NCBI RefSeq assembly: GCF_900182585.1 | Contig: NZ_FXTM01000001.1 | Location: 1-64,000 of the forward strand | Origin: Balnearium lithotrophicum | Lineage (GTDB): Bacteria > Aquificota > Aquificia > Desulfurobacteriales > Desulfurobacteriaceae | Reading direction: 5' to 3' | DNA length: 64,000 bases | Shown here: one piece after another, positions 18,331-27,859 of the stretch | How positions within the stretch are numbered: the stretch's first letter is position 1 | How the letters are laid out: every line of letters starts with the position of its first letter | The notes under the pieces: generated by a model | The model's database searches: none | Seen by the model: the letters and a program-made list of their open reading frames with translations, nothing else | What the model was told of the DNA's origin: nothing | Position numbers and translations under genes: made by a program

Positions 18331-20912
18331 AAGGGAAAGCCGAAGGATATGTGAAATCTACCCCTTCCCTGACCGGGAACTTTCTTAAGCTTGTAACCGT
18401 AATCAAACCTTAAAGGCCCAACTGGAGTAAGGTAACGAATTCCAAAACCTACAGATGAGTACCAGTTGGAAAGTTTAAACCGGGAAGGTTCTCTAAATAC
18501 CCTTCCTGAATCGTAGAAGAGAGCTCCCTCCAAATTCTTGGTTAGACTTCTTCTAACCTCTAAACTAAAAAGTCCGTAAGCTTTACCGCCTATGTAGTTG
18601 CCCTTCTCATCCGTAGGTGATACTGTTCCGTACTTGTATCCCCTAATGCTCTCTGCACCACCTAAAAAGAACCGGTCCTGAACGGGAACTGGCTTTCCCC
18701 CTATGGAGTTAATAATACCTCCATTTAACCTTACTACAAATATTTCCTCTCCAATGGGAAAGAGGTAGAGAAACTTTTCCTCTGCCATAACGTAGTCTGT
18801 ATCACCTCCTAAGAGAAATCCTGATAGGGAGAGATTTAAAAATGAAAGGAAACCCCTTTTAGGGTTTGATTTGTTATCCCTCCTGTCGTAAGTCTGAGAA
18901 TAGACAAAGCTTCTCTTTAAAAAGGAACTTTTAGCCCTTATTGAGGTGTTACTAATTCTCTCCCTTGAAACTTCAATCCTAAAGGTTTGAAAGAAGGATT
19001 TACTCTTTCTCCTTAAAAGTTCAAAGTTGTAAGTAGTTTTGTCAGTCTTAAAACTCTCGTATATCTGCTCCTTCTTGACTATGGAGTAGGAAGTGTCCCA
19101 TTTCCTGAAGGGGAATTGAGGTTTCATCACTTTAAAAACGGCATCGTAGCCCTCTTTCTGTCTGTACTTTCCAAAGAGGAAGTACTTCAGACCATAACCA
19201 AAGGGGGATGTAGAGCTTAAGAAACCATTTGTAACTATTCCAGAATCCGTTCCGTATCCTACAAACCCCTTAGTTTTTAAAAGACTTCCCTCTTGGAGAG
19301 TTATAATCTCAGAGATTGCAGAATCTGTCTTGAATTCCTTAATGTCTATCTTGGAAAAGAGCCTGCTGTCCATTAAAAGGGAGTACTGTTTCGTTACTTT
19401 CTCTTTTGAGTAAATTTGGGATGGTTTAATCAATACAAGGTTCTTTATGTACTTTAATTTTGTTCTTTTAAGGCCCTGAAAGATTACGTATCCAAATCTA
19501 TACTCCTTTCCAGGAAAAATTCTAATAAAGACCCCCATTAAAACCTCATTTCCCCTCCTTCTTAACTCCTTCTTTCTGTAAATAACTTTAACATCGGGAA
19601 ATCCCTTAAATCCATAGCAGTCGGAAATTTTGTTTAAGATATCTTCTAAAACTCTATCACTGTAGACAGTGGGAAGTTTTATTTCCTTGAAGCAGTTGAG
19701 TGTGTCTCCTTCAACCTTTAGTGAAACGATTCTGTAAATTGGCCCCTTTTCCACTATAAACTTAACAGTTCCTTCTTTAGAAACAGAAACATTGACCTTA
19801 GCAGATAGGTAACCTTTCCTCTTTAGATTGCTAACGAGTTCCAATTTTATAGAATTAACATCCCTTTGAGAGAAAGGTTTTCCTGTTAGCTTCTCTATTT
19901 TTCTTCTATCAACCAAATTTTCATCGATTCCCAGGAATTTAAACTCCTTAAAGAAAACTTCTGGTCCTTCGTATATTTTAAATTCAACAATTTCCTCACC
20001 ATCAACTGCCCTCGTAGTTGCCTTTACAGATACAAAAGGGAACCCGTTATTTTGGTAGAAAGTTTTTATGTTCCTTACAGAGTTTTCAATCTCAAATGGG
20101 TCAACAGCAGCTGCTCTACGAAAAGTTAACAGTTTTGAGAGTTTTTTTTCTGAAAAGTGCCTGTTTCCATCAAATTTTACAATGTACTTTTTCCCAGTCT
20201 GAACAGAGATTAAGAGTTTCACCAAACCTCTATTTCCTTCAATCGGCTCAAGTCTTAGATTAACCCTTCCATTGTAGTACCCTCTATTCAGCATTAAATC
20301 AACGATTTTTTCCTTAAGTTTAGATAGAAAGGAGTACTCAGGAGTTTCTCCTGTAAGCTCCCTAATCTCATTCTCTACCTCTGATTTGATGGATGTATCA
20401 CCATTAAAATTCAGTTCTATCTTTGATATTCTGTAGAGAATTAAATTCTTGACAGTGAACAGAACCACATAACCGCACTCTGTTTTTTTTACAGCATAAC
20501 TGATATCGGGTTTCGAGTATCCCAGTGAGCGAATCTTCAAAAAGAGTATGTACTTGGCATTTTCTATATCGCTCTTGTTTACAGGTTTTCCAAGAAGCAA
20601 GAAGGAGACCACCTTCTTTACATTATTTACATTAGTGAGATTTCCAACATTTCCCCTAATTTCTACCTTTTTGATTAACCTATAGTCTACAATTTTTAAC
20701 GTATCTCCTTTCCTTTTTACAATGTACCCTAAACTCTCGAGGAGACTTTTGGCAGAGGAAACACAGTCTGTAAATGTACAAATTCGGGAGGATTCCTTTT
20801 CTATTTGGTAGGCAATCGATTCGTCAAAACAGACCCCCTTTTCTACTTCTATTTCAAGTCCATAAGCGTTGGCAAATAGAAGAAAGACTAACCAGAAATA
20901 CCCTTTACGTAT
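18327..20912 (-). CDS. Omp85/BamA-like outer membrane assembly protein with apparent ATA start
   Basis: An outer-membrane protein of the Omp85 family, which inserts or exports other envelope proteins. The C-terminal barrel shows the LGGAESIRGY motif and the GPLRFDYG strand; POTRA-like repeats fill the N-terminal half. The first GTG in this frame (20612) would leave the protein without a signal peptide. The same frame stays open 100 codons further, to a hydrophobic segment (GYFWLVFLLF then ANAYG) typical of a signal sequence. No ATG, GTG or TTG lies between the preceding stop codon and that segment. ATA at 20912-20910, five bases after GGAGGA, is the best start (861 aa). It overlaps the radical SAM gene by 25 bases. 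BamA or TamA role is not decided. Confidence 0.85.
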   Translation of the reverse strand: MRKGYFWLVFLLFANAYGLEIEVEKGVCFDESIAYQIEKESSRICTFTDCVSSAKSLLESLGYIVKRKGDTLKIVDYRLIKKVEIRGNVGNLTNVNNVKKVVSFLLLGKPVNKSDIENAKYILFLKIRSLGYSKPDISYAVKKTECGYVVLFTVKNLILYRISKIELNFNGDTSIKSEVENEIRELTGETPEYSFLSKLKEKIVDLMLNRGYYNGRVNLRLEPIEGNRGLVKLLISVQTGKKYIVKFDGNRHFSEKKLSKLLTFRRAAAVDPFEIENSVRNIKTFYQNNGFPFVSVKATTRAVDGEEIVEFKIYEGPEVFFKEFKFLGIDENLVDRRKIEKLTGKPFSQRDVNSIKLELVSNLKRKGYLSAKVNVSVSKEGTVKFIVEKGPIYRIVSLKVEGDTLNCFKEIKLPTVYSDRVLEDILNKISDCYGFKGFPDVKVIYRKKELRRRGNEVLMGVFIRIFPGKEYRFGYVIFQGLKRTKLKYIKNLVLIKPSQIYSKEKVTKQYSLLMDSRLFSKIDIKEFKTDSAISEIITLQEGSLLKTKGFVGYGTDSGIVTNGFLSSTSPFGYGLKYFLFGKYRQKEGYDAVFKVMKPQFPFRKWDTSYSIVKKEQIYESFKTDKTTYNFELLRRKSKSFFQTFRIEVSRERISNTSIRAKSSFLKRSFVYSQTYDRRDNKSNPKRGFLSFLNLSLSGFLLGGDTDYVMAEEKFLYLFPIGEEIFVVRLNGGIINSIGGKPVPVQDRFFLGGAESIRGYKYGTVSPTDEKGNYIGGKAYGLFSLEVRRSLTKNLEGALFYDSGRVFREPSRFKLSNWYSSVGFGIRYLTPVGPLRFDYGYKLKKVPGQGRGRFHISFGFPF

Positions 20913-21817
20913 GGTTCTCCTCCGTAGAAAACAGTCTTGACTTTCCCTTCCTCTTCCAATTTTTCAACTATACTTTCAACCTCTTCCTTCAGGACTCCTA
21001 AGGCATCAGCAATTTCATCAACGGGACACGGCCTCCTTACAACTATTTGATAAATCTCCTCTCTAAGTTCATTTACCGGCATTTTTCTCTTCTTAGCAAC
21101 AGACTTTGCAATGATTTCTGTGTTTGGATAGTTAACTGTTTTGGCTATCTCGGAGAGCTCCTCGTACGATAGCCCCTCTACTCCGTAAGCCGGAGGCCTT
21201 ACCACCGTGTTTAAATGCCACTTATCGGGGGAAATTTTATAGACCAACTCTCCTAACCTTTCAACTTCTTCCTTTTTATCGTTTATTCCCCTTACAAATA
21301 GAGTTTCTAACCATATTTTTGATTCTGTTTCACTCTTTAATCTCAAAATTCCCTCAACTACTCTGTTCACAGTTAATCCAGAAACAGGTCTGTTCAACTT
21401 TTTAAACGTTTCATCAGTTGCAGCATCAAGTGAGGGAAGAATTAAATCGATTTCCCTAACGTCGTTTATAACATCGTCCCTATGAAGAAGGGAACTGTTT
21501 GTTAAAAGTGCTAATTTAAACTGGGGAAACTCGTCCTTTATCCACTTAACCAGATCTCCCAACCTTGAAAAGAGAGTAGGTTCTCCATAACCTGAGAATG
21601 TTATATAGTCTATGTCAGGATTTCCCTTCAGGAATTCCGAAAGTTCTGACTTAACTTCATCGAATGGAACGTACTCAGCCCTGTTTAACGTCTTCTCGGT
21701 TGTGGCTCCAACTTCACAGTACAGGCAGTCCATACTGCAGACTTTGAAGGGAACGAGGTCTACTCCTAACGAAAATCCTAACCTCCTGGAAAATACAGGT
21801 CCAAAGACGTATTTCAT
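20888..21817 (-). CDS. Radical SAM protein with C-terminal winged-helix-like region
   Basis: A 309-aa radical SAM enzyme. The cluster motif CxxxCxxC is CSMDCLYC, followed by FSGYGEPTLF. The last 60 residues (VRRPCPVDEIADALGVLKEEVESIVEKLEEEGKV) look like a winged helix. It resembles the COG0731-type MoaA-like group; the substrate is unknown. The frame is open further upstream, but ATG at 21817 has TAGGAGGA just before it and the conserved GPVFSRRLG follows, so I chose it. It is upstream of and overlaps the Omp85 gene. Confidence 0.88.
   Translation of the reverse strand: MKYVFGPVFSRRLGFSLGVDLVPFKVCSMDCLYCEVGATTEKTLNRAEYVPFDEVKSELSEFLKGNPDIDYITFSGYGEPTLFSRLGDLVKWIKDEFPQFKLALLTNSSLLHRDDVINDVREIDLILPSLDAATDETFKKLNRPVSGLTVNRVVEGILRLKSETESKIWLETLFVRGINDKKEEVERLGELVYKISPDKWHLNTVVRPPAYGVEGLSYEELSEIAKTVNYPNTEIIAKSVAKKRKMPVNELREEIYQIVVRRPCPVDEIADALGVLKEEVESIVEKLEEEGKVKTVFYGGEPYVKGISG
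20918..20923 (-). promoter_or_regulatory. Ribosome binding site deciding the ATA start of the Omp85 gene
   Basis: GGAGGA on the minus strand lies inside the 3' end of the radical SAM gene, five bases before ATA (20912-20910). This is the spacing seen at other starts in the window, for example sucD and the Rad52-like gene. It supports initiation at or next to that codon. Confidence 0.6.
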
Positions 21818-21873
21818 AATTCCTCCTATTTTAAAATAAACACTCAATTTATACAAATTATCGGAGGAGGAAA

Positions 21874-23376
21874 ATGGAATCAAGGGAACACTGGAGCTCC
21901 CGGATAGGCCTAATCCTTGCTATGGCTGGAAATGCAGTAGGCCTTGGGAACTTCCTCAGATTTCCTACTCAGGCAGCCCAAAACGGCGGTGGAGCCTTTA
22001 TGATACCTTACATGATTGCCATGCTTTTAATAGCAATACCCTTAATGTGGACCGAGTGGGCAATAGGTAGGTACGGAGGAGCAAAGGGGCATGGAACGAC
22101 CCCTGCAATCTTTCGGCTACTCTGGAAGAATCCGATTTCAAAGTACATAGGCGTTTTGGGTCTATTTGTTCCCTTTGTTGTCCTCTGCTACTACATATAC
22201 ATTGAATCCTGGACTTTAGGATACTCTTTCTATGCCCTTTTGGGACTTCTCCCCCACCCAGACCCAAGTCTGACACAGAGCGAATTTCTAAAGCCATTTG
22301 AAAACCTATTAAGGGAGTACACAAAACCGTCGGTCACAGCTTACATATTTTTTCTTATTACAGTTGCTTTTAACGGATTCATTCTCTACAGGGGAATCAG
22401 TGGAGGTATTGAAAAGTTTGCAAAAATAGCAATGCCTACGCTCTTTATACTGGCTCTGTTTTTAATGGTTAGGGTAATTCTAATAGAGACACCTCACGGA
22501 ACAGCTGTTCAAGGATTGGACTTCCTATGGCATCCTAATCTGTCGGAGCTCTCAAACCCAAAGGTTTGGCTTGCAGCAGCAGGACAGGTATTCTTTACGT
22601 TGAGTTTAGGATTTGGAGCAATAATTACCTATGCTTCATACATAAAAAAGGACGATGATATAGTGGCCTCAGGGCTCTCTGCAGCTTCCCTCAACGAGCT
22701 TGCCGAGGTTATTTTAGGGGGGTCGATAGCAATTCCTGCAGCTGTTGCATTCTTCGGTGTAATTAATGCAACGTCGGTTGCAAGTAGTGGTGCCTTCAAC
22801 CTTGCCTTTGTAACGCTCCCTGCACTCTTTTCTCAACTGACGGGAGGAGATATATTAGGATTCTTCTGGTTCTTTTTGCTGTTTTTTGCAGGAGCTACAT
22901 CCTCTGTTGCCATAACGATGCCCATAGTTGCCTTTTTAGAGGACGAGTTTGGTCTATCGAGGAAGATTGCCGTAACTGTAACTGTAATTTTCACCTTTTT
23001 GGTGGCTCAGATACCAATTTTTATGCCAAAGGCCCTTGATGAGATGGACTTCTGGGCAGGAACGTTCTTTGTAGTTCTCTTTGCACTCCTTGAGGTTGTT
23101 GTTTTCTTTTGGCTCTTTGGAGGAGAGAGGGCATGGGAGGAGATTAACAGGGGAGCTCTCTTCAAAGTTCCTAAACTTTTCTATTACATCCTAAAGTACG
23201 TGACTCCCCTTTCTCTCTTTGCAATCCTTTCAGCCTGGACCTTAAGCCAGCTTCCTCAGAAATTAGTTACTGGTGATTTTCAGGTATGGGCAGCCCGCTT
23301 TGTAATGATTTTCATCCTTGCCCTTCAGGCTTTTATGGTTTACTTAGCAGATAGGAGGAGGAGAAATGAAGGGTAG
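21874..23376 (+). CDS. Sodium-dependent transporter, neurotransmitter:sodium symporter (NSS/LeuT) family
   Basis: A 500-aa inner-membrane symporter with about 12 hydrophobic helices. The first helix has the family signature [21 protein letters not shown], including the unwound sodium and substrate site. Such proteins import amino acids with sodium; the substrate cannot be read from the sequence. The ATG follows CGGAGGAGG. The next ORF starts inside its last codons and encodes a tiny membrane protein, as in MetP-MetS pairs. Confidence 0.93.
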   Translation: MESREHWSSRIGLILAMAGNAVGLGNFLRFPTQAAQNGGGAFMIPYMIAMLLIAIPLMWTEWAIGRYGGAKGHGTTPAIFRLLWKNPISKYIGVLGLFVPFVVLCYYIYIESWTLGYSFYALLGLLPHPDPSLTQSEFLKPFENLLREYTKPSVTAYIFFLITVAFNGFILYRGISGGIEKFAKIAMPTLFILALFLMVRVILIETPHGTAVQGLDFLWHPNLSELSNPKVWLAAAGQVFFTLSLGFGAIITYASYIKKDDDIVASGLSAASLNELAEVILGGSIAIPAAVAFFGVINATSVASSGAFNLAFVTLPALFSQLTGGDILGFFWFFLLFFAGATSSVAITMPIVAFLEDEFGLSRKIAVTVTVIFTFLVAQIPIFMPKALDEMDFWAGTFFVVLFALLEVVVFFWLFGGERAWEEINRGALFKVPKLFYYILKYVTPLSLFAILSAWTLSQLPQKLVTGDFQVWAARFVMIFILALQAFMVYLADRRRRNEG

Positions 23377-23515
23377 TTCACTTCTCTTTATGGTCTTTTC
23401 CTGGATGACAGTTTTTGGATTTGTCGTTTTCTGCTTTACCGTTATTTTAAGGGAAGGGAAAAATTTGAAGGGGAAGGATAAGGAGGAGTTTGAAGAGTTT
23501 GAGGAGATAACATGA
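23366..23515 (+). CDS. Small membrane subunit of the NSS transporter (MetS-like), 49 aa
   Basis: A 49-aa protein: one hydrophobic helix (about 5-28, [24 protein letters not shown]) followed by a charged tail rich in Glu and Lys. It starts with ATG behind AGGAGGAG, 11 bases before the transporter stop, and ends in an ATGA overlap with the rad50-like gene. Some bacterial NSS transporters such as MetP need a small single-helix partner, MetS. Size, topology and position fit that role. Homology is inferred, not demonstrated. Confidence 0.7.
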   Translation: MKGSSLLFMVFSWMTVFGFVVFCFTVILREGKNLKGKDKEEFEEFEEIT

Positions 23516-26202
23516 TAAGACTGAGGAACTTAAGGTTAAAGAACTTCCTTTCCCACGTTCAGACAGAAATAAACTTCAACGACGAGACCTACGTTGTATT
23601 GGGAGAGAATGCCTCGGGAAAGACTTCTATCTTAAGGGGAATATTCTTTGGTCTTTTTGGTGAGGATTTGAGAAAGAGTAGGTTGGAAAAGCTCATAAAC
23701 AGAAGGTCAAACAGTGGGGAGATTGAGCTGACATTTATCCACAGGGGCAACGAGTATACAGTTTTGAGGGAATTTTCTGTAAGGAGAAATACTGCAACTC
23801 TGTTTAAAAACGGAAAGCTTGAGGCAACCGGAGTGAATCAGGTTAAGGAAGTAGTCAGAAATTCACTGGGTTTGATGCCTGAAATATTCAAGAACACAGT
23901 TTTTGTTCCTCAGGGAGAAATAGTTGGGCTTTTAAAGGGAAGTCCTTTGGACAGGAGAAAAGTTCTAAATAGGCTTTTGGGGCTTGAGGAGTACGAAAAG
24001 AAACATGAGATGATAAAGAAGGAGAGGAAGGAAATTGAGGGCTTTAAGAAGCACTTAGAGGCTTCAATTGTTGGAGTGGAGAAGGAAAAGGAGGAAGGAA
24101 AAAAGTTAGAAAAGAGGATAGAAGTTTTAAACGAGAGAATAGGGACACTATCAGATGAAGTCAAAAATGAAAAGGGTGAAGTGGAGAGGATTCAAAAGGA
24201 GTTGGAAAAGTTAGAGGAGAAGAAGAATGTTTACACTCAAATCTCAACAGAATTAAGTAGTGTCCAATTAAATATTGGAAAAATCAATGAGAAAATAAAG
24301 AAGTTAAATGAAAAACTTAAGGAATTAAAAGAAAAGAAAGGAAATATTTTGAAACTTAGAGATGAGATTAGACCTCTAAAGGGAGCTGAAGAGTTAAGTG
24401 AAGTCGTTCAAGAGTTAAAGCTTTTAACTAAGGAGCATGAAAATCTGAGGAAAACTTTAGATGAAAAAAGCAAATTGTTAAGTGAAAAGGAAAGGATAAA
24501 GGAAAATTTACCAAAGTTGGAAGCTGAATTAAATAACTTAATCAGGAAAGAAGAAGAGCTAATAAAAAATAAAGAATTATTGGTAGAAAAATTTAACGAT
24601 TTAAACAGGCTGAAGGATGAATTTACAAAAGTAACATCCGAAATTGAAATGAAAAAAGCCCAACTCTTAAAGCTCAGGGAAGAGATTCCAGAGGTGGACC
24701 TAAGTGAATTTGAGAAATTGAGATTCAACTTTGAGGAAAAACTCAGTAAGCTTAAGGATTTACAGGAAAAACTGAATTTAATAAGGAAGGAGAAAGAGGA
24801 ACTCTCTGATAGAGTTAAACTACTGCAGAAAGGAAACTCTAAGTGCCCCGTTTGTAACGGAGATTTGACTGAGGAGAAGAGGTTAAATCTGATAGAGGAA
24901 TCTAAAAATAGGTTAATCAAGGTCAGTAATGAGGAGGAGAAACTTTTAAATGAAATTGAGAAGCTGAATGGTGAAATCAAAAGTCTGGAAAAGGAAGTTA
25001 AGTTAAAGGAAAACTTAATCGTTAAAAAAGAAACTTTAGAATCTGAAATTAGAGAAATTGAAAAAGAGATAGAGGTACTATCGGGGAAAATCCCTAAGTT
25101 TAATCAGGATGAGATTAAGCAGTTAGAAATTTCAATTTCGGATTTGGAAAAATCAAGATTGGAAGTTTTAAAGAGAAAAACAGAGCTATCCCAAGAAATT
25201 AAGAGTTTAAGGGAATTTATTGAGAGACAACCTAAGGAGCAAGTTCTCCAACTAAAGAAAAAGCTCAATGAGCTTGAAGGGGAAATTTCCAAACTGAAGC
25301 AAAGGGCAAAGGAATTAAAGGAGAAGTACGAAATTCCAGTTTCAAACGGTAAGGAACTTTCAGAGTTCTTGAGAAAACTAAAGGAGAAGGAGAACCTCCT
25401 TAAGAGGTTAGAGGGTGAAGTTAGCTCAGAGGGGGATTTAAGGAAGGAACTTTCAGAACTTGAAGAGGAGTTGTTGAGACTTCGGGAAAGGGAATCCTCC
25501 CTCAGGAGGAGGTTGGAGGAACTTTCATTCGAAGAGGGACTCTACAGAGCATTTAAGAAGAGCTCCAAAGAGTTAATATCCCAGTTTCAGAAGAAGAAGG
25601 AGGAGCTGAGTAAATTAATTGGAGAAAAGGCCGGTTTGGAGGAAAGCCTTAAGAGGTTAAAGAGGAGAATTGAGGAGGGGGAAAGGATAAAAGAAAACTT
25701 TTTAAAAGTTCGTCAGGCTGTGAACCTTCTTTCAGAGGTAGAAAGGAGTATGCACCCGGGGGAGGGATTTTTAAAGTTTGTAAGAACGATGCTGCTTCCC
25801 CAAATAGCATACTACTGTAAGGAGTTCTTCTCCATTTTTGATTTTGAGTTTGGAGACCTCTACATAGATGAGAACCTTACAGTAACTTTCGGAATTCCCG
25901 GTCAGGGAACGATGAGCTTGGATGAGCTTTCTGGAGGACAACAGGTTGCATTTGCCCTTGCTCTGCGATTTGCAATGGCAAGGAACTTTTCTCAGAGGAT
26001 GGAGCTCCTAATTTTGGACGAGCCGACCGTTCATTTGGATGCCCAGAGGAGAATGGGGCTCACAGAACTCCTTACAGCTTTAAAGACCAAACTTCCTCAG
26101 ATGCTCATTGTTACCCACGACCCTGAACTTGAGGTTGTGGGAGATAGGGTAATCAGGGTAAGGAACCACGGAGGGAGCTCCTTTGTTGAAGTTGGAAGTT
26201 AA
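23512..26202 (+). CDS. Rad50/SbcC-like SMC-family ATPase
   Basis: An 896-aa DNA-repair ATPase. The Walker A motif GENASGKTS lies near residue 33. Two long coiled-coil arms (about 170-440 and 455-760) flank a zinc hook CPVC (Cys 445 and 448). The C-terminal lobe carries the signature LSGGQQVAFALALR and Walker B LLILDEPTVHLD. Rad50 works with the Mre11/SbcD nuclease on DNA ends. No mre11/sbcD gene adjoins it here, which is unusual. Its start overlaps the small MetS-like gene; its end overlaps the MscS-like gene. Confidence 0.93.
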   Translation: MIRLRNLRLKNFLSHVQTEINFNDETYVVLGENASGKTSILRGIFFGLFGEDLRKSRLEKLINRRSNSGEIELTFIHRGNEYTVLREFSVRRNTATLFKNGKLEATGVNQVKEVVRNSLGLMPEIFKNTVFVPQGEIVGLLKGSPLDRRKVLNRLLGLEEYEKKHEMIKKERKEIEGFKKHLEASIVGVEKEKEEGKKLEKRIEVLNERIGTLSDEVKNEKGEVERIQKELEKLEEKKNVYTQISTELSSVQLNIGKINEKIKKLNEKLKELKEKKGNILKLRDEIRPLKGAEELSEVVQELKLLTKEHENLRKTLDEKSKLLSEKERIKENLPKLEAELNNLIRKEEELIKNKELLVEKFNDLNRLKDEFTKVTSEIEMKKAQLLKLREEIPEVDLSEFEKLRFNFEEKLSKLKDLQEKLNLIRKEKEELSDRVKLLQKGNSKCPVCNGDLTEEKRLNLIEESKNRLIKVSNEEEKLLNEIEKLNGEIKSLEKEVKLKENLIVKKETLESEIREIEKEIEVLSGKIPKFNQDEIKQLEISISDLEKSRLEVLKRKTELSQEIKSLREFIERQPKEQVLQLKKKLNELEGEISKLKQRAKELKEKYEIPVSNGKELSEFLRKLKEKENLLKRLEGEVSSEGDLRKELSELEEELLRLRERESSLRRRLEELSFEEGLYRAFKKSSKELISQFQKKKEELSKLIGEKAGLEESLKRLKRRIEEGERIKENFLKVRQAVNLLSEVERSMHPGEGFLKFVRTMLLPQIAYYCKEFFSIFDFEFGDLYIDENLTVTFGIPGQGTMSLDELSGGQQVAFALALRFAMARNFSQRMELLILDEPTVHLDAQRRMGLTELLTALKTKLPQMLIVTHDPELEVVGDRVIRVRNHGGSSFVEVGS

Positions 26203-27859
26203 CGTTTATCTACCTGTTCTCCTTTACGTTGTAGTTCTTATTATTTCAATTATTTCTGAAGTTTTAATTAGGAAATTCATCAGTAATAAGTTTGAGAAAA
26301 CAGTAGTTGATGTAACTCTGCTCGTTCTATTTTCCCTAATTCTCTTTTTCCTTGGATGGAATCTCTCTGAAAGTTTAACAAACTGGAATTACAGGGAATT
26401 ATTCAAGGATACTGCTGTATTGATTTCCTCCCTCTATATGGTAAGGGCTGTTCATATTCTTTCTCAAAGAAAAGTTATTAAGTATATTCCTTATCTAACT
26501 TTTCTAATTGCTTACGTTTTATCCTTGATTTATATATTTTCGCCCAATCTTTCAGACTTCTATTTAACACTGATATTAAAGTTAAGGAAGTTATTTGTGT
26601 CGCTTGGAGTCATTATAATATTTTTGGAATTCTGCTCTGCAGTAAAATCTGAAAAAAATAGAAGAATACTTAGAATATCGGGTTTATTTACCTTAATAAC
26701 AATTTTCACTATGTGGATTTTTAATTATTTAACATTCAGTTCTCAAACAATAGTTGGTGTAGCAATAGTTTTAATACTTACTTCATTACTAATTTTAGTA
26801 TATTCAAAGTTAATACCTAAACTTAGTGAATTTCTGCAGAATAAAATCTCAGATAGAGATGTAGAAGTAGTCGAATCAAACTTAAAGTTGTTATCTTTTG
26901 TGATTTACATTATTTTGTTTATTAAATCACTATCTAATTTTTCCAACTTATATAAAGTTATCAATAAGCTCTACTTGATTTACATAATAAAAACAGATTT
27001 AATAAAGATATCCCTCGGAAATATTTTAAACGTCTTAATTTTAGGGTTGATTCTCTTCTCTCTTCTAAATGTAGGGAAGAAACTCATAAAACTAACATTT
27101 CCTAAGGAGAGGAGGGAGGTAGAGGGAGGTTCAGCAGAAGCATTGATATTCAACTTAGGTGTTCTATTCAATTTAATTATTTTGCTTTCAGCATTAGGAA
27201 TAACCTGGAAGGTTCTCCTTCCAATAGCTGGAACTTTAGGTGTTGGCATTGGGTTTGGCCTTCAAACAATAATGAACAACTACATTAGTGGTTTTATACT
27301 CCTGTTCAGCAAAAAGTTAAAGGTTGGAGATATTATAGAGCTCCCCTCAATATCGGTGTCTACGCTTGGAAGGGAGGTTCCGAGTGTTTTTGGAAAGGTA
27401 AGCGATATAGGAATACTTTCAACAATCGTAAGGACGAACGATGGAGTTGAAATTTCCATCCCAAACTCATCATTTATAAACTCACCCATAGTAAATTTCT
27501 CCTTTAGAGACCCGTACGTTAGAATGAAAATTCCCGTTGGTGTTTCGTACTCCTCAGACCCCTTAAAAGTTAAGGAGATACTTTCCTCTGTAATTGAGGA
27601 AATTCCACACGTGGTCAAATTTCTCCCTAAGAGTGTAAGATTTGAGGAATTGGGAGATAGTGCAATTGTTTTTACAGCAATTTTCTGGATAGATGTAAGA
27701 AAACACATAAGAGTAAGAGATGTTGTAAGTGAGTTTTACTACAGAGCTTGGTATAAATTGAAGGAGAGCGGAATAGAGATTCCATTTTCTCAGAGGGATG
27801 TTTGGTTTAGAAACCCTCTAAAGGTTGAGGTTGAAAACTTAAAAGAGGAGGAGAATTGA
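26183..27859 (+). CDS. MscS-family mechanosensitive channel protein, large form
   Basis: A 558-aa membrane protein. The first 330 residues contain roughly eight hydrophobic segments. They are followed by the MscS core: pore helix GTLGVGIGFGLQTIMNNYISGF, then the beta domain (KLKVGDIIEL, VRTNDGVEISIPNSSFI). MscS channels release solutes on osmotic downshift; large forms may gate other signals. The start is TTG (26183), with a second TTG directly after, both behind GGAGGGAGCTCC. It overlaps the ends of both neighbours, so the run from the transporter to phoH is probably one operon. Confidence 0.9.
   Translation: MLKLEVNVYLPVLLYVVVLIISIISEVLIRKFISNKFEKTVVDVTLLVLFSLILFFLGWNLSESLTNWNYRELFKDTAVLISSLYMVRAVHILSQRKVIKYIPYLTFLIAYVLSLIYIFSPNLSDFYLTLILKLRKLFVSLGVIIIFLEFCSAVKSEKNRRILRISGLFTLITIFTMWIFNYLTFSSQTIVGVAIVLILTSLLILVYSKLIPKLSEFLQNKISDRDVEVVESNLKLLSFVIYIILFIKSLSNFSNLYKVINKLYLIYIIKTDLIKISLGNILNVLILGLILFSLLNVGKKLIKLTFPKERREVEGGSAEALIFNLGVLFNLIILLSALGITWKVLLPIAGTLGVGIGFGLQTIMNNYISGFILLFSKKLKVGDIIELPSISVSTLGREVPSVFGKVSDIGILSTIVRTNDGVEISIPNSSFINSPIVNFSFRDPYVRMKIPVGVSYSSDPLKVKEILSSVIEEIPHVVKFLPKSVRFEELGDSAIVFTAIFWIDVRKHIRVRDVVSEFYYRAWYKLKESGIEIPFSQRDVWFRNPLKVEVENLKEEEN

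Noticed and set aside
18327-20612. Omp85 protein starting at GTG 20612
   Set aside because: This start lacks a ribosome site and a signal peptide, while the open frame continues upstream to a clear signal sequence behind GGAGGA.
21828-21856. A minus-strand promoter (TTGTAT, 17 bases, TAAAAT) for the radical SAM gene
   Set aside because: The -10 would abut the ribosome binding site, so transcription would start inside it. The spacing makes this implausible.
24408-24980. A 190-aa Ser/Phe-rich open frame on the minus strand
   Set aside because: It is the antisense shadow of the Rad50-like coiled coil: Lys/Glu codons read backwards give Ser/Phe/Leu. It has no ribosome site and no protein-like pattern.
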